The notes under the pieces were generated by a model. The model was given only the letters and a program-made list of their open reading frames with translations. It was not told where the DNA came from and did not search any database. Below are positions 9,155 through 18,075 of a stretch of 52,974 nucleotides of DNA, piece by piece (the stretch's first letter is position 1; each line of letters begins with the position of its first letter). Source of the stretch: Gammaproteobacteria bacterium (GTDB lineage: Bacteria > Pseudomonadota > Gammaproteobacteria > JAJFKO01); assembly GCA_028284465.1 (NCBI GenBank), contig JANQRR010000041.1, forward strand, positions 1-52,974, given 5' to 3'. The translations under genes and the position numbers were made by a program.

Positions 9155-9589
9155 ATGCATGAATTTATGCAGTTTGTGCATAATCACTGGGGATTATGGT
9201 TAGCGTTTGTCGTTATTTTACTGCTGATTATTGCTTATGAAATTAAGTTATTGTTGGCAGGTTCAATTAGGCTTTCACCACAAGATGCCGTTAATTATAT
9301 GAATCATGACAAGGCAGTAGTGGTTGATCTGCGCGATCAATCAGCATTTGCCAATGGTCATATTATTGATGCGATATTGATCCCGCAAGCAGATCTTGAG
9401 CAACACATGAATAAACTTAATAAGCATAAAACCAAAGCTATATTACTCTATTGTCAAAATGGCCAACAATCGTTTCAAATAGCGAATAAATTAAATAAGT
9501 TAGGTTTTAATCATGTTAGAATATTGGCCGGCGGTATGAATGCTTGGCGCGAAGCAAAATTGCCCATTAACAAAGGCAAACAAAAGTAA
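9155..9589 (+). CDS. yibN: Membrane-anchored rhodanese-like protein (YibN type)
   Basis: A single-domain rhodanese tethered to the inner membrane. Residues about 13-34 (LWLAFVVILLLIIAYEIKLL) are a membrane segment, followed by a rhodanese domain. The active-site Cys is in LLYCQNGQQS, and VVDLRDQSAFANGHI and ILAGGMNAW are typical domain motifs. Sulfur transfer activity is likely but not proven for this group. Gene order identifies it: in E. coli yibN-grxC-secB-gpsA is an operon, and here yibN is followed by secB and gpsA with grxC absent. Confidence 0.85.
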   Translation: MHEFMQFVHNHWGLWLAFVVILLLIIAYEIKLLLAGSIRLSPQDAVNYMNHDKAVVVDLRDQSAFANGHIIDAILIPQADLEQHMNKLNKHKTKAILLYCQNGQQSFQIANKLNKLGFNHVRILAGGMNAWREAKLPINKGKQK

Positions 9590-9643
9590 ATAGAAAACAG
9601 AGTATAACCGTCATTAACATTAATTATTATTGAGGAAAATATC

Positions 9644-10132
9644 ATGTCAGATCCTAAAACTGCTCCTAATCAACCTGAATTAGCACTGCAACGAATCTAT
9701 GTTAAAGATTTGTCATTTGAAGCACCATCAACTCCGGAAGCTTTTAATGAAGCTTGGAAACCTGATATTAATATTGAACTTAATATGAAGCATAAGGCTT
9801 TAGAAGAAGGTGTCTATGAAATTGTATTAACGGTTACAGCGACGGCAAAAGCACAGGAAAAAGTGGTGTTTATTGCAGAAGTTAAACAAGCTGGTATTTT
9901 TGTCGCACGTAATTTTCCTAAAGAACATATGGATTTGTTACTTAATAGTTATTGCCCATCAATGTTATTTCCTTATGCTCGTGAAGTGATTTCTGATCTA
10001 GTGACTCGTGGTAGCTTCCCGCAATTAGTATTAGCACCGATTGATTTTAATGCGCTTTATGAGCAACAAAATCAGCAAGCAAATTCGCAAGCGCAATCAG
10101 CTAATGAATCTACCATTATTACTGAAAGATAG
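9644..10132 (+). CDS. secB: Protein-export chaperone SecB
   Basis: The cytoplasmic tetrameric chaperone that keeps precursor proteins unfolded and delivers them to SecA. The family core is visible: LQRIYVKDLSFEAP near the N-terminus, the beta strands EVVLTVTATAK-like (here YEIVLTVTATAK), KQAGIF, and the SecA-binding-side segments CPSMLFPYAREVISDLVTRG and FPQLVLAPIDF. The length (162) is normal, with a Gln/Asn-rich acidic tail. TGAGGAAAA precedes the ATG. gpsA starts five bases after its stop. Confidence 0.97.
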   Translation: MSDPKTAPNQPELALQRIYVKDLSFEAPSTPEAFNEAWKPDINIELNMKHKALEEGVYEIVLTVTATAKAQEKVVFIAEVKQAGIFVARNFPKEHMDLLLNSYCPSMLFPYAREVISDLVTRGSFPQLVLAPIDFNALYEQQNQQANSQAQSANESTIITER

Positions 10133-10137
10133 TCATA

Positions 10138-11148
10138 ATGAATGCGCAATCATCAGCGCCCATTGCAGTATTAGGCGCAGGCTCTTGGGGTAGCGCATTA
10201 GCGATATCGCTCGCACGCAAAGGTGAAATCACCCGATTGTGGGGGCGTGATCCTCAACGCATGGCACAGATGCAAGCGCAACGCGTTAGTTTACATTATC
10301 TTGCAGGCGTTGAATTACCGAAAAACTTAACAGTTTCTGCCGATCTTGGCGCCACCTTAACAGCAGTACAAGATGTCTTAATTGCAGTACCAAGCCATGC
10401 AGTTAAGTCGTTGCTAGTCTCATGCAAGCCATTATTTGCTAACGATGTTCGTATCATTTGCGCGACTAAAGGTTTAGAACCCCAGCAGCATAATTTTATT
10501 CATCAAATCGTGGCTAACGCATTAGGTGAGCAAGTGCCTTATGCAATTTTGTCAGGGCCAACATTTGCTAAAGAAATTGTTGCTGGTTATCCCACCGCGG
10601 CAAGCTTAGCCAGTAAGTCTGCCGAATTTTGTCAGCACGCAATCACCCGTTTAGCGACGAAATTTTTCCGCATATATTCAAGTACAGATGTTATTGGGGT
10701 TGAATTAGGAGGGGTTGTAAAAAACGTTTTAGCGATCGCCGCTGGGATTATTGATGGCTTAGGTTTTGGCGCGAATACGCGTGCAGCATTGATCACCCGC
10801 AGCTTAATTGAAATGATGCGTTTAGGTGAAGCGTTAGGGTGTCAGCCACAAACGTTAATGGGCTTGTCAGGCTTAGGTGATCTCGTGTTAACGTGCACTG
10901 ACAACCAATCACGCAATCGGCGTTTTGGTTTAGCGATCGGGCGCGGTGAAACATTGGATACAGCGGTACAAGCGATAGGGCAAGTGGTAGAAGGTCAGCG
11001 CAATGCAGCGGAAGTGCGGGCTTTAGCGCAACAACATCAAATTGATATGCCCATAGTCGAACAAGTTTACCAAATCCTGTATGCAAACAAAAAACCTCTT
11101 GATGCAGTACACACTTTGCTTGAGCGTGCGCTGACAACGGAATTTTAA
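10138..11148 (+). CDS. gpsA: Glycerol-3-phosphate dehydrogenase [NAD(P)+]
   Basis: Reduces dihydroxyacetone phosphate to sn-glycerol-3-phosphate for phospholipid synthesis. The NAD(P)-binding motif is VLGAGSWGSALA near residue 12. Further family motifs are AVPSHAV, SGPTFAKEI, VELGGVVKNVLAIAAGIIDG with the catalytic Lys, and TCTDNQSRNRRFG. The 336 residues match the family. It ends the yibN-secB-gpsA unit and converges with trmL nine bases later, leaving little room for a terminator. Confidence 0.97.
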   Translation: MNAQSSAPIAVLGAGSWGSALAISLARKGEITRLWGRDPQRMAQMQAQRVSLHYLAGVELPKNLTVSADLGATLTAVQDVLIAVPSHAVKSLLVSCKPLFANDVRIICATKGLEPQQHNFIHQIVANALGEQVPYAILSGPTFAKEIVAGYPTAASLASKSAEFCQHAITRLATKFFRIYSSTDVIGVELGGVVKNVLAIAAGIIDGLGFGANTRAALITRSLIEMMRLGEALGCQPQTLMGLSGLGDLVLTCTDNQSRNRRFGLAIGRGETLDTAVQAIGQVVEGQRNAAEVRALAQQHQIDMPIVEQVYQILYANKKPLDAVHTLLERALTTEF

Positions 11149-11157
11149 CATTTAAGT

Positions 11158-11619
11158 TTAACGGATCTTAAAACCTAATTGTCGCCAAGCTTCATAAGCA
11201 ATCACAGCAACGGCATTCGATAAATTTAAACTACGGCTAGTAGGTTGCATAGGAATTCGTAATACGTGTTCTTTTGGCAGTGCTGTTAAGATCTCCATAG
11301 GTAATCCACGAGTTTCAGGGCCAAATAATAATACATCATTAGCTGCAAAGGTTGGAGCTGTATAACATTGTTTACCTTTAGTTGAGCAGGCAAAAATTCG
11401 TGAGGGTTGGATTACATTAAGAAATGCTTGATAACTATCATGCAATTTAACTTGAGCCCATTCATGATAATCAAGCCCGGCGCGTCGTAAACGCTTATCA
11501 TCTAATTCAAATCCTAACGGTTTAATGCAGTGTAATTGCGCGCCTATGTTGGCACATAAGCGAATAATATTGCCAGTGTTTGGCGGGATCTCAGGTTGAT
11601 AAAGCGCTATTCGGATCAT
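11158..11619 (-). CDS. trmL: tRNA (cytidine/uridine-34-2'-O)-methyltransferase
   Basis: A small SPOUT-fold methyltransferase that methylates the ribose of the wobble base of tRNA-Leu isoacceptors using SAM. The knot motifs are clear: [20 protein letters not shown] at the start, [11 protein letters not shown] in the middle, and [20 protein letters not shown] at the C-terminus. The 153 residues equal the minimal TrmL length with no extra domain. It lies 15 bases downstream of mlaA on the same strand and may be read from the same transcript. Confidence 0.95.
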   Translation of the reverse strand: MIRIALYQPEIPPNTGNIIRLCANIGAQLHCIKPLGFELDDKRLRRAGLDYHEWAQVKLHDSYQAFLNVIQPSRIFACSTKGKQCYTAPTFAANDVLLFGPETRGLPMEILTALPKEHVLRIPMQPTSRSLNLSNAVAVIAYEAWRQLGFKIR

Positions 11620-11634
11620 ATTAGCAATTAAGTT

Positions 11635-12561
11635 TTATTGGACATCATAACGAAGCGGTTTGATTTCATGCGTTGGTTTATCTTCATGAATATTTTGTTT
11701 GAGATCCTGATAGGTGTTCTCATGATGTTTGGCTTCGGGTTCAGGCGCAACGTAAGGATCTTCTTCATCTTGTGGTAAACGAGTTTGTACGGGTTGCGCA
11801 CTGATGTAAGGATCTTCTTCATTAGCATTATTAACCGGTGTATTCTCGTTAAGATACGGATCAACTAAAGTTTCATTGCGTTTAATTAAATAATTACGAC
11901 GTTGCAAAAATGCATTGCGTTCAAATGTGTAAGGATCAAGTGCGGCTGATTGAAAGACATTATCAAAGCGTAATAGTTGCGCGCGCTGATTAACAACATC
12001 AACACCTATAAGTCCAACTCTCAGGAGATAAGGTTCGATGTAAGTCCAAACACTAAAGAGGAAAAAGTTAAATGGCAGAGCAATAGTATCACGCACCGTG
12101 CTAGGGCCCAGAAATGGTAGCATTACAAAAGCGGATTTTTTATAACCCCATGCCGCTAAAGTTAGACCAAAGTCTTCGCTATTTGGTTTTAAACCAATTT
12201 TACTGCCGACATCGATAAAACCACCGACGCCAATAGTTGAATTGACCAGCAAGCGCCAAGTATCAGACGTTGCTTGGTAGGGGTGAGCTTGTAATAAATC
12301 ATTGATAATAGTTGGCACCATATTAATATTATTAAAAAAATTGGCGATCCCAGTGCGCATAAAGTTAGGAAGTACTCCTTGATATACTTTAGCTACAGGT
12401 TTGAGCACAGCTTTATCAAGATGGTGGTTAAGCTTATAAACATGCCGATTATAATTCATGAAAGGATCTTGTTGTGGTTGACAATAACCCACCGCAGCAT
12501 AGCAAATGCTAAATATTAGCACAAAAAATGTAACGATACGGTGAGATTTTATTGATGTCAT
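11635..12561 (-). CDS. mlaA: MlaA/VacJ family outer-membrane phospholipid-transport protein
   Basis: The outer-membrane component of the Mla system, which removes phospholipids from the outer leaflet. Family motifs include DPFMNYNRHVYKLNHHLD, RTGIANFFNN, VNSTIGVGGFIDV, EDFGLTLAAWG and FLGPSTVRDT. The N-terminus has a clear hydrophobic signal (residues 9-25), but the Cys at 27 is preceded by V-G-Y, which is not a normal lipobox. Odd: after the usual domain (about residue 230) an acidic tail carries three DPY motifs (VDPYLNENT, EEDPYISAQP, EEDPYVAPEP), probably disordered. No mlaBCDEF genes are nearby. Confidence 0.92.
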   Translation of the reverse strand: MTSIKSHRIVTFFVLIFSICYAAVGYCQPQQDPFMNYNRHVYKLNHHLDKAVLKPVAKVYQGVLPNFMRTGIANFFNNINMVPTIINDLLQAHPYQATSDTWRLLVNSTIGVGGFIDVGSKIGLKPNSEDFGLTLAAWGYKKSAFVMLPFLGPSTVRDTIALPFNFFLFSVWTYIEPYLLRVGLIGVDVVNQRAQLLRFDNVFQSAALDPYTFERNAFLQRRNYLIKRNETLVDPYLNENTPVNNANEEDPYISAQPVQTRLPQDEEDPYVAPEPEAKHHENTYQDLKQNIHEDKPTHEIKPLRYDVQ

Positions 12562-12714
12562 GATAACTATGTTCGCATCAGCTTAAATTTATGATATCTA
12601 AAAAACTTTTTAACAGTTGCACAGTCAGAAGTCAAGCAAAAGCCGATGGAAGCTTGACAAAGTAGAAGTGAACTTTCAAGATGCTGCTTCTATGTATAAG
12701 CAGACAGGAGACAG

Positions 12715-13089
12715 ATGATGATAGATAGAGATAAAGCTTGGAAATTCGCTAATGAATGGCTTGATGCTTGGAATAAGCATGATGTGAATGCCATTATGGA
12801 GCATTATGATGATGCAATCGTTTTTTGTTCGCCAATTGTGCAAAATGTTTTGGGCGATCCGAAAGGTGTTGTCTCTGGCATTAATGATCTGCGCGATTAT
12901 TTTTCTCGCCAATTAAAGAAATTTGATACTTTGCATTTTCAGTTACTCGACGTATTTACTTCACCACAAAGTATTGTGTTGTACTATAAAATTAATCGGG
13001 GATTACTTGCTGCAGAGGTTATGTTACTAAATAACGATATGAAAGCGACCCATGTGTATGCGAATTACGATAAAAGCAATGTTGGTTAA
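12715..13089 (+). CDS. SnoaL/NTF2-like domain protein
   Basis: A single cone-shaped NTF2-like domain of 124 residues. The opening helix AWKFANEWLDAWNKHDVNAI and the following MEHYDDAIVFCSP are typical of SnoaL-like proteins, a fold used for varied ligand binding and small-molecule reactions. No specific function can be assigned. AGGAG lies before two adjacent ATG codons (12715 and 12718); the second has the better spacing of seven bases. There is no signal peptide. It is convergent with typA, which ends 15 bases away. Confidence 0.75.
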   Translation: MMIDRDKAWKFANEWLDAWNKHDVNAIMEHYDDAIVFCSPIVQNVLGDPKGVVSGINDLRDYFSRQLKKFDTLHFQLLDVFTSPQSIVLYYKINRGLLAAEVMLLNNDMKATHVYANYDKSNVG

Positions 13090-13104
13090 CATAGATTAAT
13101 ACAA

Positions 13105-14922
13105 TTATTGATTCAATCTATTAGCACGTTTGCGTTCATGCTCTTTCAAATGTTTTTTACGCAGCCGTAAATGATGTGGTGTGATCTCAACAAGTTCATC
13201 GGCAGCAATAAATTCTAACGCACGTTCTAATGAAAAGCGGACTGGCGGCGTTAAAATGATGTTTTCATCAGTGCCTGCAGCACGAATGTTAGTAAGCTGT
13301 TTGGCTTTTGATACGTTAACCACGAGGTCATTATCGCGTGAATGGATCCCAACCAGCATGCCTTCATAAACTTCGGTTTGTGGATCAATAATCATTTTGC
13401 CACGTGCTTGCAAGTTCCATAATGCATAAGCAACGGCTTTACCAGCAGCATTTGCGATCATGACACCGTTTTTACGTTCTGCTAATTTGCTGGTGATCAA
13501 GGGGCCGTAATGATCAAACACATGATGCAGTAAGCCAGTGCCAGATGTTGCGGTTAAAAATTCAGTGTGAAACCCAAATAAGCCGCGTGTTGGGATCATG
13601 TAATCAAGCCTAATGCGACCACTGCCGTCATTGGTAATGTTGCTGAGTTCTGCCTTGCGCGTGGCTAAATTTTCCATGATGGCACCTTGATGCTGATCAT
13701 CAAGATCTAACGTTAGAATTTCATAAGGTTCTTTAAGTTCGCCATCGATTTCTTTAACGATCACTTCAGGGCGCGATACCGCAAGTTCATAACCTTCACG
13801 GCGCATGGTTTCTAATAGAATTGATAAGTGTAATTCACCGCGACCTGACACACGGAACTTATCAGGATCATCAGTGTCTTCAACTCGCAAAGCAACGTTG
13901 TGAATTAATTCTTGATCGAGACGCTCACGTAATTTACGGCTTGTAATGTATTTACCATCTTTGCCGGCAAACGGTGAATCATTAACTTGAAAAGTCATGT
14001 TAATTGTTGGCTCATCGACACTTAATGCGGGTAATGCTTCAACTTGTGTAGGCGCACAAATGGTGTCGGATACGTTGAGATTATCGATGCCGGTGATAGC
14101 GATGATATCACCAGCTTGCGCAGTGTCGAGGGCAATTCGTTCTAAGCCTAATGGTCCTAGTACTTGCATGATTTTACCATTACGCGTTTTGCCATGACGA
14201 TCGATCACAGTTACTGGCATGTTAGGTTTGATGGTGCCACGACTAACGCGACCAATACCAATGCTGCCGACATAGCTTGAATAATCAAGCACACTGATCT
14301 GCATTTGCAATGGACCGTTAACGTCGACATTAGGTGGTGGCACTCGGTCGATGATGGTTTGCAGTAATGATGTCATGTCATCACCATGAGGTTCACCGGT
14401 GAAATTCGCGTAACCTTTAATGGCTGAAGCATAAACGATCGGAAAATCAAGTTGTTCATCCGTCGCACCTAATTGATCAAACAGATCAAAAACTTGATTA
14501 ATCACCCAATCGGGACGTGCATTATCACGATCAATTTTATTGACAACCACAATTGGTTTTAAACCTTGGGCGAACGCTTTTTGAGTAACAAAACGAGTTT
14601 GTGGCATCGGGCCTTCAACGGCGTCTACCAATAACAAGACTGAATCAACCATCGATAATACGCGCTCAACTTCACCGCCAAAGTCAGCATGGCCAGGTGT
14701 GTCAACGATGTTGATATGATAATCGCCCCAGTTGATAGCCGTGTTTTTCGCGAGGATGGTGATCCCACGCTCACGCTCAAGATCATTGGTATCCATGATC
14801 CGCTCAGCCACTTGCGCATGCTTTTGCAAGGTATTGGTTTGCTGCAATAGTTTGTCGATCAAGGTTGTTTTACCGTGATCAACATGGGCAATAATCGCGA
14901 TGTTACGTAGTTGTTTATTCAT
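13105..14922 (-). CDS. typA: Translational GTPase TypA/BipA
   Basis: A ribosome-binding GTPase of the EF-G/LepA group, involved in 50S assembly and stress adaptation. The G motifs are complete: [28 protein letters not shown] and [10 protein letters not shown]. The EF-G-like C-terminal domains and the TypA-specific end are present, including the run of Arg/Lys residues in the last 20 positions. I place the start at the ATG at 14922 ([11 protein letters not shown]), giving 605 residues, the family length. A TTG at 14952 and an ATG at 14925 are alternatives. The gene stands alone on the minus strand. Confidence 0.96.
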   Translation of the reverse strand: MNKQLRNIAIIAHVDHGKTTLIDKLLQQTNTLQKHAQVAERIMDTNDLERERGITILAKNTAINWGDYHINIVDTPGHADFGGEVERVLSMVDSVLLLVDAVEGPMPQTRFVTQKAFAQGLKPIVVVNKIDRDNARPDWVINQVFDLFDQLGATDEQLDFPIVYASAIKGYANFTGEPHGDDMTSLLQTIIDRVPPPNVDVNGPLQMQISVLDYSSYVGSIGIGRVSRGTIKPNMPVTVIDRHGKTRNGKIMQVLGPLGLERIALDTAQAGDIIAITGIDNLNVSDTICAPTQVEALPALSVDEPTINMTFQVNDSPFAGKDGKYITSRKLRERLDQELIHNVALRVEDTDDPDKFRVSGRGELHLSILLETMRREGYELAVSRPEVIVKEIDGELKEPYEILTLDLDDQHQGAIMENLATRKAELSNITNDGSGRIRLDYMIPTRGLFGFHTEFLTATSGTGLLHHVFDHYGPLITSKLAERKNGVMIANAAGKAVAYALWNLQARGKMIIDPQTEVYEGMLVGIHSRDNDLVVNVSKAKQLTNIRAAGTDENIILTPPVRFSLERALEFIAADELVEITPHHLRLRKKHLKEHERKRANRLNQ

Positions 14923-15101
14923 CATTTTCAATAAGTTAGTTAGCCAAACCAATAATTATACACTATTAATGCATTTTTTGCTGAGAAAAAGTTCAAAATT
15001 TATTAGCACGGAGCCATACAATAATTCAGGGTGATTTACAGAAAATTGGTGATTTTTTGCTATGGTTAAGGTAAAGACAATCACGAGGAGAATGGTTTTC
15101 T

Positions 15102-15689
15102 ATGAAAAAGTTATTACTACAACCTACCTCAACCGCGCAGTGGCAAGCCTTGGTTAATGAAGCTGAAACTGCGTGTGCAGCTTATCTCGATCAAGATATC
15201 GAAAGCTATTTAGTCTTCACCTTAATGCGCTTTACCGATAAACCTGAAATTGTAAAAAGCATGTTAGGTATGGAATTTTTAGAAGGCGTTGATGCACTTG
15301 GTCCGCAGCAGCATGAATTATTACGTGATGTTGGTGATAAGTGTTTACTGTATTCAGGATTATTTCCCGAGCATGCACAAAAACGTCGCGTAAGCGTGGA
15401 TTATTTTGTGGATGTTGGACAAAGCGCTTATGGTGTTTTAACAGAATTGCCAGAAAAAATTTGGCGAGGGCCGTATCCGGCATTATGTAAACGTTTCGTG
15501 TCAATGATGGATGTTTTACAAACCATGCGCGATATTGACAATCCAGAAGCAAATTTGCTGGAGCCACTAATGGCAGCAGAGTTGTGGCAAGCGACAGGAA
15601 GTCAGCGAGCATTGCGATGTTTGCGCCATTATAGTCAAGATGAATCCGTCATAGTGCCAAGGCATGTATCATCGAAACGCTTAAATTAA
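15102..15689 (+). CDS. Conserved hypothetical protein (195 aa)
   Basis: A soluble protein without signal peptide or membrane segment and with no catalytic motif that I recognise. It looks like a gammaproteobacterial conserved protein found near LPS or cell-envelope genes, with features such as LLYSGLFPEHAQKRRVSVDY and FVDVGQSAYGVL. GAGGAG stands well placed before the ATG. A REP-like element and then a GT9 glycosyltransferase follow. Its function is unknown; I infer that it is real from its length, ribosome binding site and ordinary composition. Confidence 0.75.
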   Translation: MKKLLLQPTSTAQWQALVNEAETACAAYLDQDIESYLVFTLMRFTDKPEIVKSMLGMEFLEGVDALGPQQHELLRDVGDKCLLYSGLFPEHAQKRRVSVDYFVDVGQSAYGVLTELPEKIWRGPYPALCKRFVSMMDVLQTMRDIDNPEANLLEPLMAAELWQATGSQRALRCLRHYSQDESVIVPRHVSSKRLN

Positions 15690-15727
15690 TCATCCTATCA
15701 CTGTGACGAATAAAATGACGCAGTTTT

Positions 15728-15761
15728 GTCATTGCGAGGAACTTGTTCCGAAGCAATCCAG
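15728..15761. repeat. REP-like palindromic repeat, copy 2
   Basis: It has the full form of the family: GTCATTGCGAGGA at one end and CGAAGCAATCCAG at the other. Between them is the small inverted repeat GGAAC-TT-GTTCC. It lies in the gap between the 195-residue hypothetical gene and the GT9 gene. Confidence 0.75.
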
Positions 15762-15828
15762 AACTTAAATAATGCTGCTAAAGTAAGTTATTTTAATTTA
15801 GAGCAGATTAAGGTATCCTGGCGTTGTT

Positions 15829-16779
15829 ATGTTTAACTATCAAAAAATTATCACGATTACTCCTGAACGTTTAGGTGATACCTTATTCTGTACTCCGGCG
15901 TTACGGTTATTAAAATCTGCGCATGATAATGTGCAATTAGATGTGATCGCTGCTTCAGCGCTATCGGCGAGTGTGTTGGTTAATAATCCGAGCGTTAATC
16001 GAGTGTTGGTAGCACCGTCACAAGAAACATTGCAAGCATTGATTGGGTATTATGATCTTGGGATCAATCTACATGATAGCGACATCGCCCGCGATTACTT
16101 TGCTAAGCTAAATGTGGATGTTGTGCATTTGCCAAAATTACAAATGGACATGCACCGTGCAGAAGAATTATTACAATTTGTTGGTTCCGTGATTGAGCGT
16201 GATATTAGTCATTTTGATCGACAATATAACTTGGCTCCTAAAGCTGAGGATGTCGCAGTTATTGATGATGTCTTAAGGGAGCATGGGGTTGATCACGAAT
16301 CTGATAAATTAATTGGTTTGCATTTAGGTTGTCATGGCTTAGCTAGAAAGCATACCCGGATCTGGTGTCGTAGCAAACATCGCAAAGCATGGCCAATAAA
16401 AAAATTTATCACCTTAGCGCAGCGTTTAATGGCTACTGATCCGCATATTCGCATGGTGATCACTGGTTCAAAAGAAGAAGCGTCGTTAGGTGAAAAGTTT
16501 ATGCGTAAATGTCCGCGTGCAATTAATTTAATTAATCGCACGTCAATTTTGCAACTGGCAGCATTGATGAAAAAATTAAAATGCTATGTGGTTGCTGATA
16601 CTGGTGCATTACACGTTGCTTGTGCTACAGATGTGAATTTAATAACTATGTTCGGTGAGACATCAGCAACGCGCACCGGCCCTTATCCACTACAAGCCAA
16701 TCGGGTAGTATTACAAGAGCCAGTGCTAGCAAAACTATCTGTCGATAACGTTTTTCAGCATGTTATCCAAGTTCTGTAG
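15829..16779 (+). CDS. Glycosyltransferase family 9 (heptosyltransferase-like)
   Basis: A GT-B fold transferase of the heptosyltransferase family, expected at the cytoplasmic face of the inner membrane, acting on lipopolysaccharide core or a related glycan. The N-terminus has ITPERLGDTLFCTPALRLLK, the typical acceptor-domain start. The C-terminal nucleotide-sugar domain has the diagnostic VVADTGALHVACA and MFGETSATRTGPY. WaaC, WaaF or WaaQ type cannot be assigned. The 316 residues are slightly short but complete. There is no strong ribosome binding site; the start is the first ATG with the right N-terminal motif. Confidence 0.88.
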   Translation: MFNYQKIITITPERLGDTLFCTPALRLLKSAHDNVQLDVIAASALSASVLVNNPSVNRVLVAPSQETLQALIGYYDLGINLHDSDIARDYFAKLNVDVVHLPKLQMDMHRAEELLQFVGSVIERDISHFDRQYNLAPKAEDVAVIDDVLREHGVDHESDKLIGLHLGCHGLARKHTRIWCRSKHRKAWPIKKFITLAQRLMATDPHIRMVITGSKEEASLGEKFMRKCPRAINLINRTSILQLAALMKKLKCYVVADTGALHVACATDVNLITMFGETSATRTGPYPLQANRVVLQEPVLAKLSVDNVFQHVIQVL

Positions 16780-16824
16780 GCATCCATGAGTCGTGTTGCC
16801 TAAGAGAAATCGGTTAGGTTAATT

Positions 16825-16848
16825 AAAAAAACCAGCGTACGCTGTTAA
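16825..16848 (-). terminator. Possible intrinsic terminator of the 297-aa gene
   Basis: The palindrome CAGCGTACGCTG (16833-16844) is followed on the minus strand by GTTTTTTT. It lies just beyond the end of the minus-strand gene at 16890. The stem is short (four pairs plus loop), so this is tentative. Confidence 0.4.
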
Positions 16849-16889
16849 TTCTTGAATTTAAATTAGGATTTTAAAGTATACGCGAGGCT

Positions 16890-17783
16890 TTATGCTCTAA
16901 GTTGTCTGGCACTATTAACGGGAGAAATTTGGCGTGTCTGTTGATGTAGGCTGTCTGCTGAGTGGCTCTCATCTTTGGTATTCCACAAAGTGTTATTATT
17001 AGTAGTTGTATGAAAATGATGAACAGGTTTAGGCTTTTTTGGCTTCTCAATTAATTGAATCAAGCGAGGCAACATCGAGCTATTTTTATTTAAGTCTGCT
17101 CCAGTGAATGATGGTAATGGCGCCTTCACTACTTCAGGAGTACTAACTTGTAACCTTGGTGGCGTTGTTACCGCTTTGTGTTTTCTTGTGAATAAAAGTT
17201 TCATTAAACCTTTAAATAGTTTACTAAGCCAGCTAGAAGACTTTTTATGAATTGCTTTAGTTGATTGACGATCTTGCTTAGCAGGTTGCGATGTTTTTCT
17301 GTTTCGTGAATGTATTTCGGGATTATTGTCTACTAAGGTGTTTCTAAGGCGCATCGCGAAAAAATCAATTCTATCGGGCATACCCATAAAATTTGTAATT
17401 CTGCCATCTTTATTTACATGATATTGATAAATATAGAAAGAAGAGTTTTTCGCTGTTTGTGTAGGGTCGTTTGGATGCTTAACCTTGCTGACTAGTAAAA
17501 TTGTAGGTACGCTATGGCTTTTTATAAAAGGCCCTGGAATTAACACAAAGTTCTCGGTAGCTTTATTTTTTAATTCTGTTACTGCTGCTTTGATAGAACG
17601 TAAATCTTTTCTAAGGATATCGTCGTATGTGCCATAATGGAAACTAGCATTATGTATTAGCCGTTCGTATGAAGATTTAAATTCTTTTTTAAATTCTGGC
17701 ATATTACATACCTCGATGTATTGCTTAGCGTAACGTGTTCCCAATATCCTTAAATATCTAGCGAATGTCCATTTATCAACCAT
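16890..17783 (-). CDS. Protein of unknown function (297 aa), effector-like composition
   Basis: I recognise no family. Residues 1-150 look like a folded, mixed helix/strand domain (LIPGPFIKSHSVPTILLVSK, FYIYQYHVNKDGRITNFMG). Residues 155-182 are basic and Ser/Gln-rich. Residues 185-198 (WLSKLFKGLMKLLF) form a strongly amphipathic, basic, aromatic helix of the kind that binds membranes. The last 100 residues are Pro/Ser/Thr/Asn/His-rich and look disordered. The start is uncertain: a TATAGT box lies only a few bases before the ATG at 17783, while the ATG at 17702 (MPEFKKEF) has GAGG eight bases upstream. A secreted host-acting protein is possible but is only an inference. Confidence 0.65.
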   Translation of the reverse strand: MVDKWTFARYLRILGTRYAKQYIEVCNMPEFKKEFKSSYERLIHNASFHYGTYDDILRKDLRSIKAAVTELKNKATENFVLIPGPFIKSHSVPTILLVSKVKHPNDPTQTAKNSSFYIYQYHVNKDGRITNFMGMPDRIDFFAMRLRNTLVDNNPEIHSRNRKTSQPAKQDRQSTKAIHKKSSSWLSKLFKGLMKLLFTRKHKAVTTPPRLQVSTPEVVKAPLPSFTGADLNKNSSMLPRLIQLIEKPKKPKPVHHFHTTTNNNTLWNTKDESHSADSLHQQTRQISPVNSARQLRA

Positions 17784-17906
17784 TCTACTATAGGTGAAAT
17801 ATTTTTAATCATCAAGGGGGTTTGTGGAAACTAACTGTTTCTATAGGGATACGACGCTATTTTACTGATTTTACAGGGATTTATTCCTAAATAATGTCGC
17901 TATTCA

Positions 17907-17960
17907 GGAGTGAATTCCGTAATAGTTAGAGAAATACGGAGTGAACTCCGAAATAGTTAG
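17907..17960. promoter_or_regulatory. Two operator-like palindromes upstream of sucCD
   Basis: GGAGTGAATTCCGTAATAGT (17907-17926) and GGAGTGAACTCCGAAATAGT (17938-17957) are near-identical 23-base direct repeats ending in TAG and offset by 31 bases. Each contains a dyad; the second, CGGAGT-GA-ACTCCG, is perfect. They lie 44 bases upstream of the -35 element of the sucC promoter, with sites about three helical turns apart, as expected for a dimeric regulator. They could equally serve the divergent minus-strand gene. Confidence 0.55.
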
Positions 17961-18003
17961 CATTGAATAGGGTTTTGAAAGAGCTCTGCCAAGTCGCAAT
18001 TGT

Positions 18004-18032
18004 GTGACAGTCCGATCAAAAATTGCTATAAT
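18004..18032 (+). promoter_or_regulatory. Sigma-70 promoter of sucCD
   Basis: GTGACA (18004-18009, five of six -35 matches), a 17-base spacer, and TATAAT (18027-18032) preceded by TG as in an extended -10. The predicted start near 18039 leaves a leader of about 37 bases before the sucC ATG. Confidence 0.8.
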
Positions 18033-18075
18033 CACTCGATTTTTCAATAACCTGAACATTTGGAACACAGTTATT

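Noticed and set aside
18004..18075. N-terminal extension of SucC
   Set aside because: It spans the GTGACA/TATAAT promoter, and the conserved N-terminus begins at 18076.
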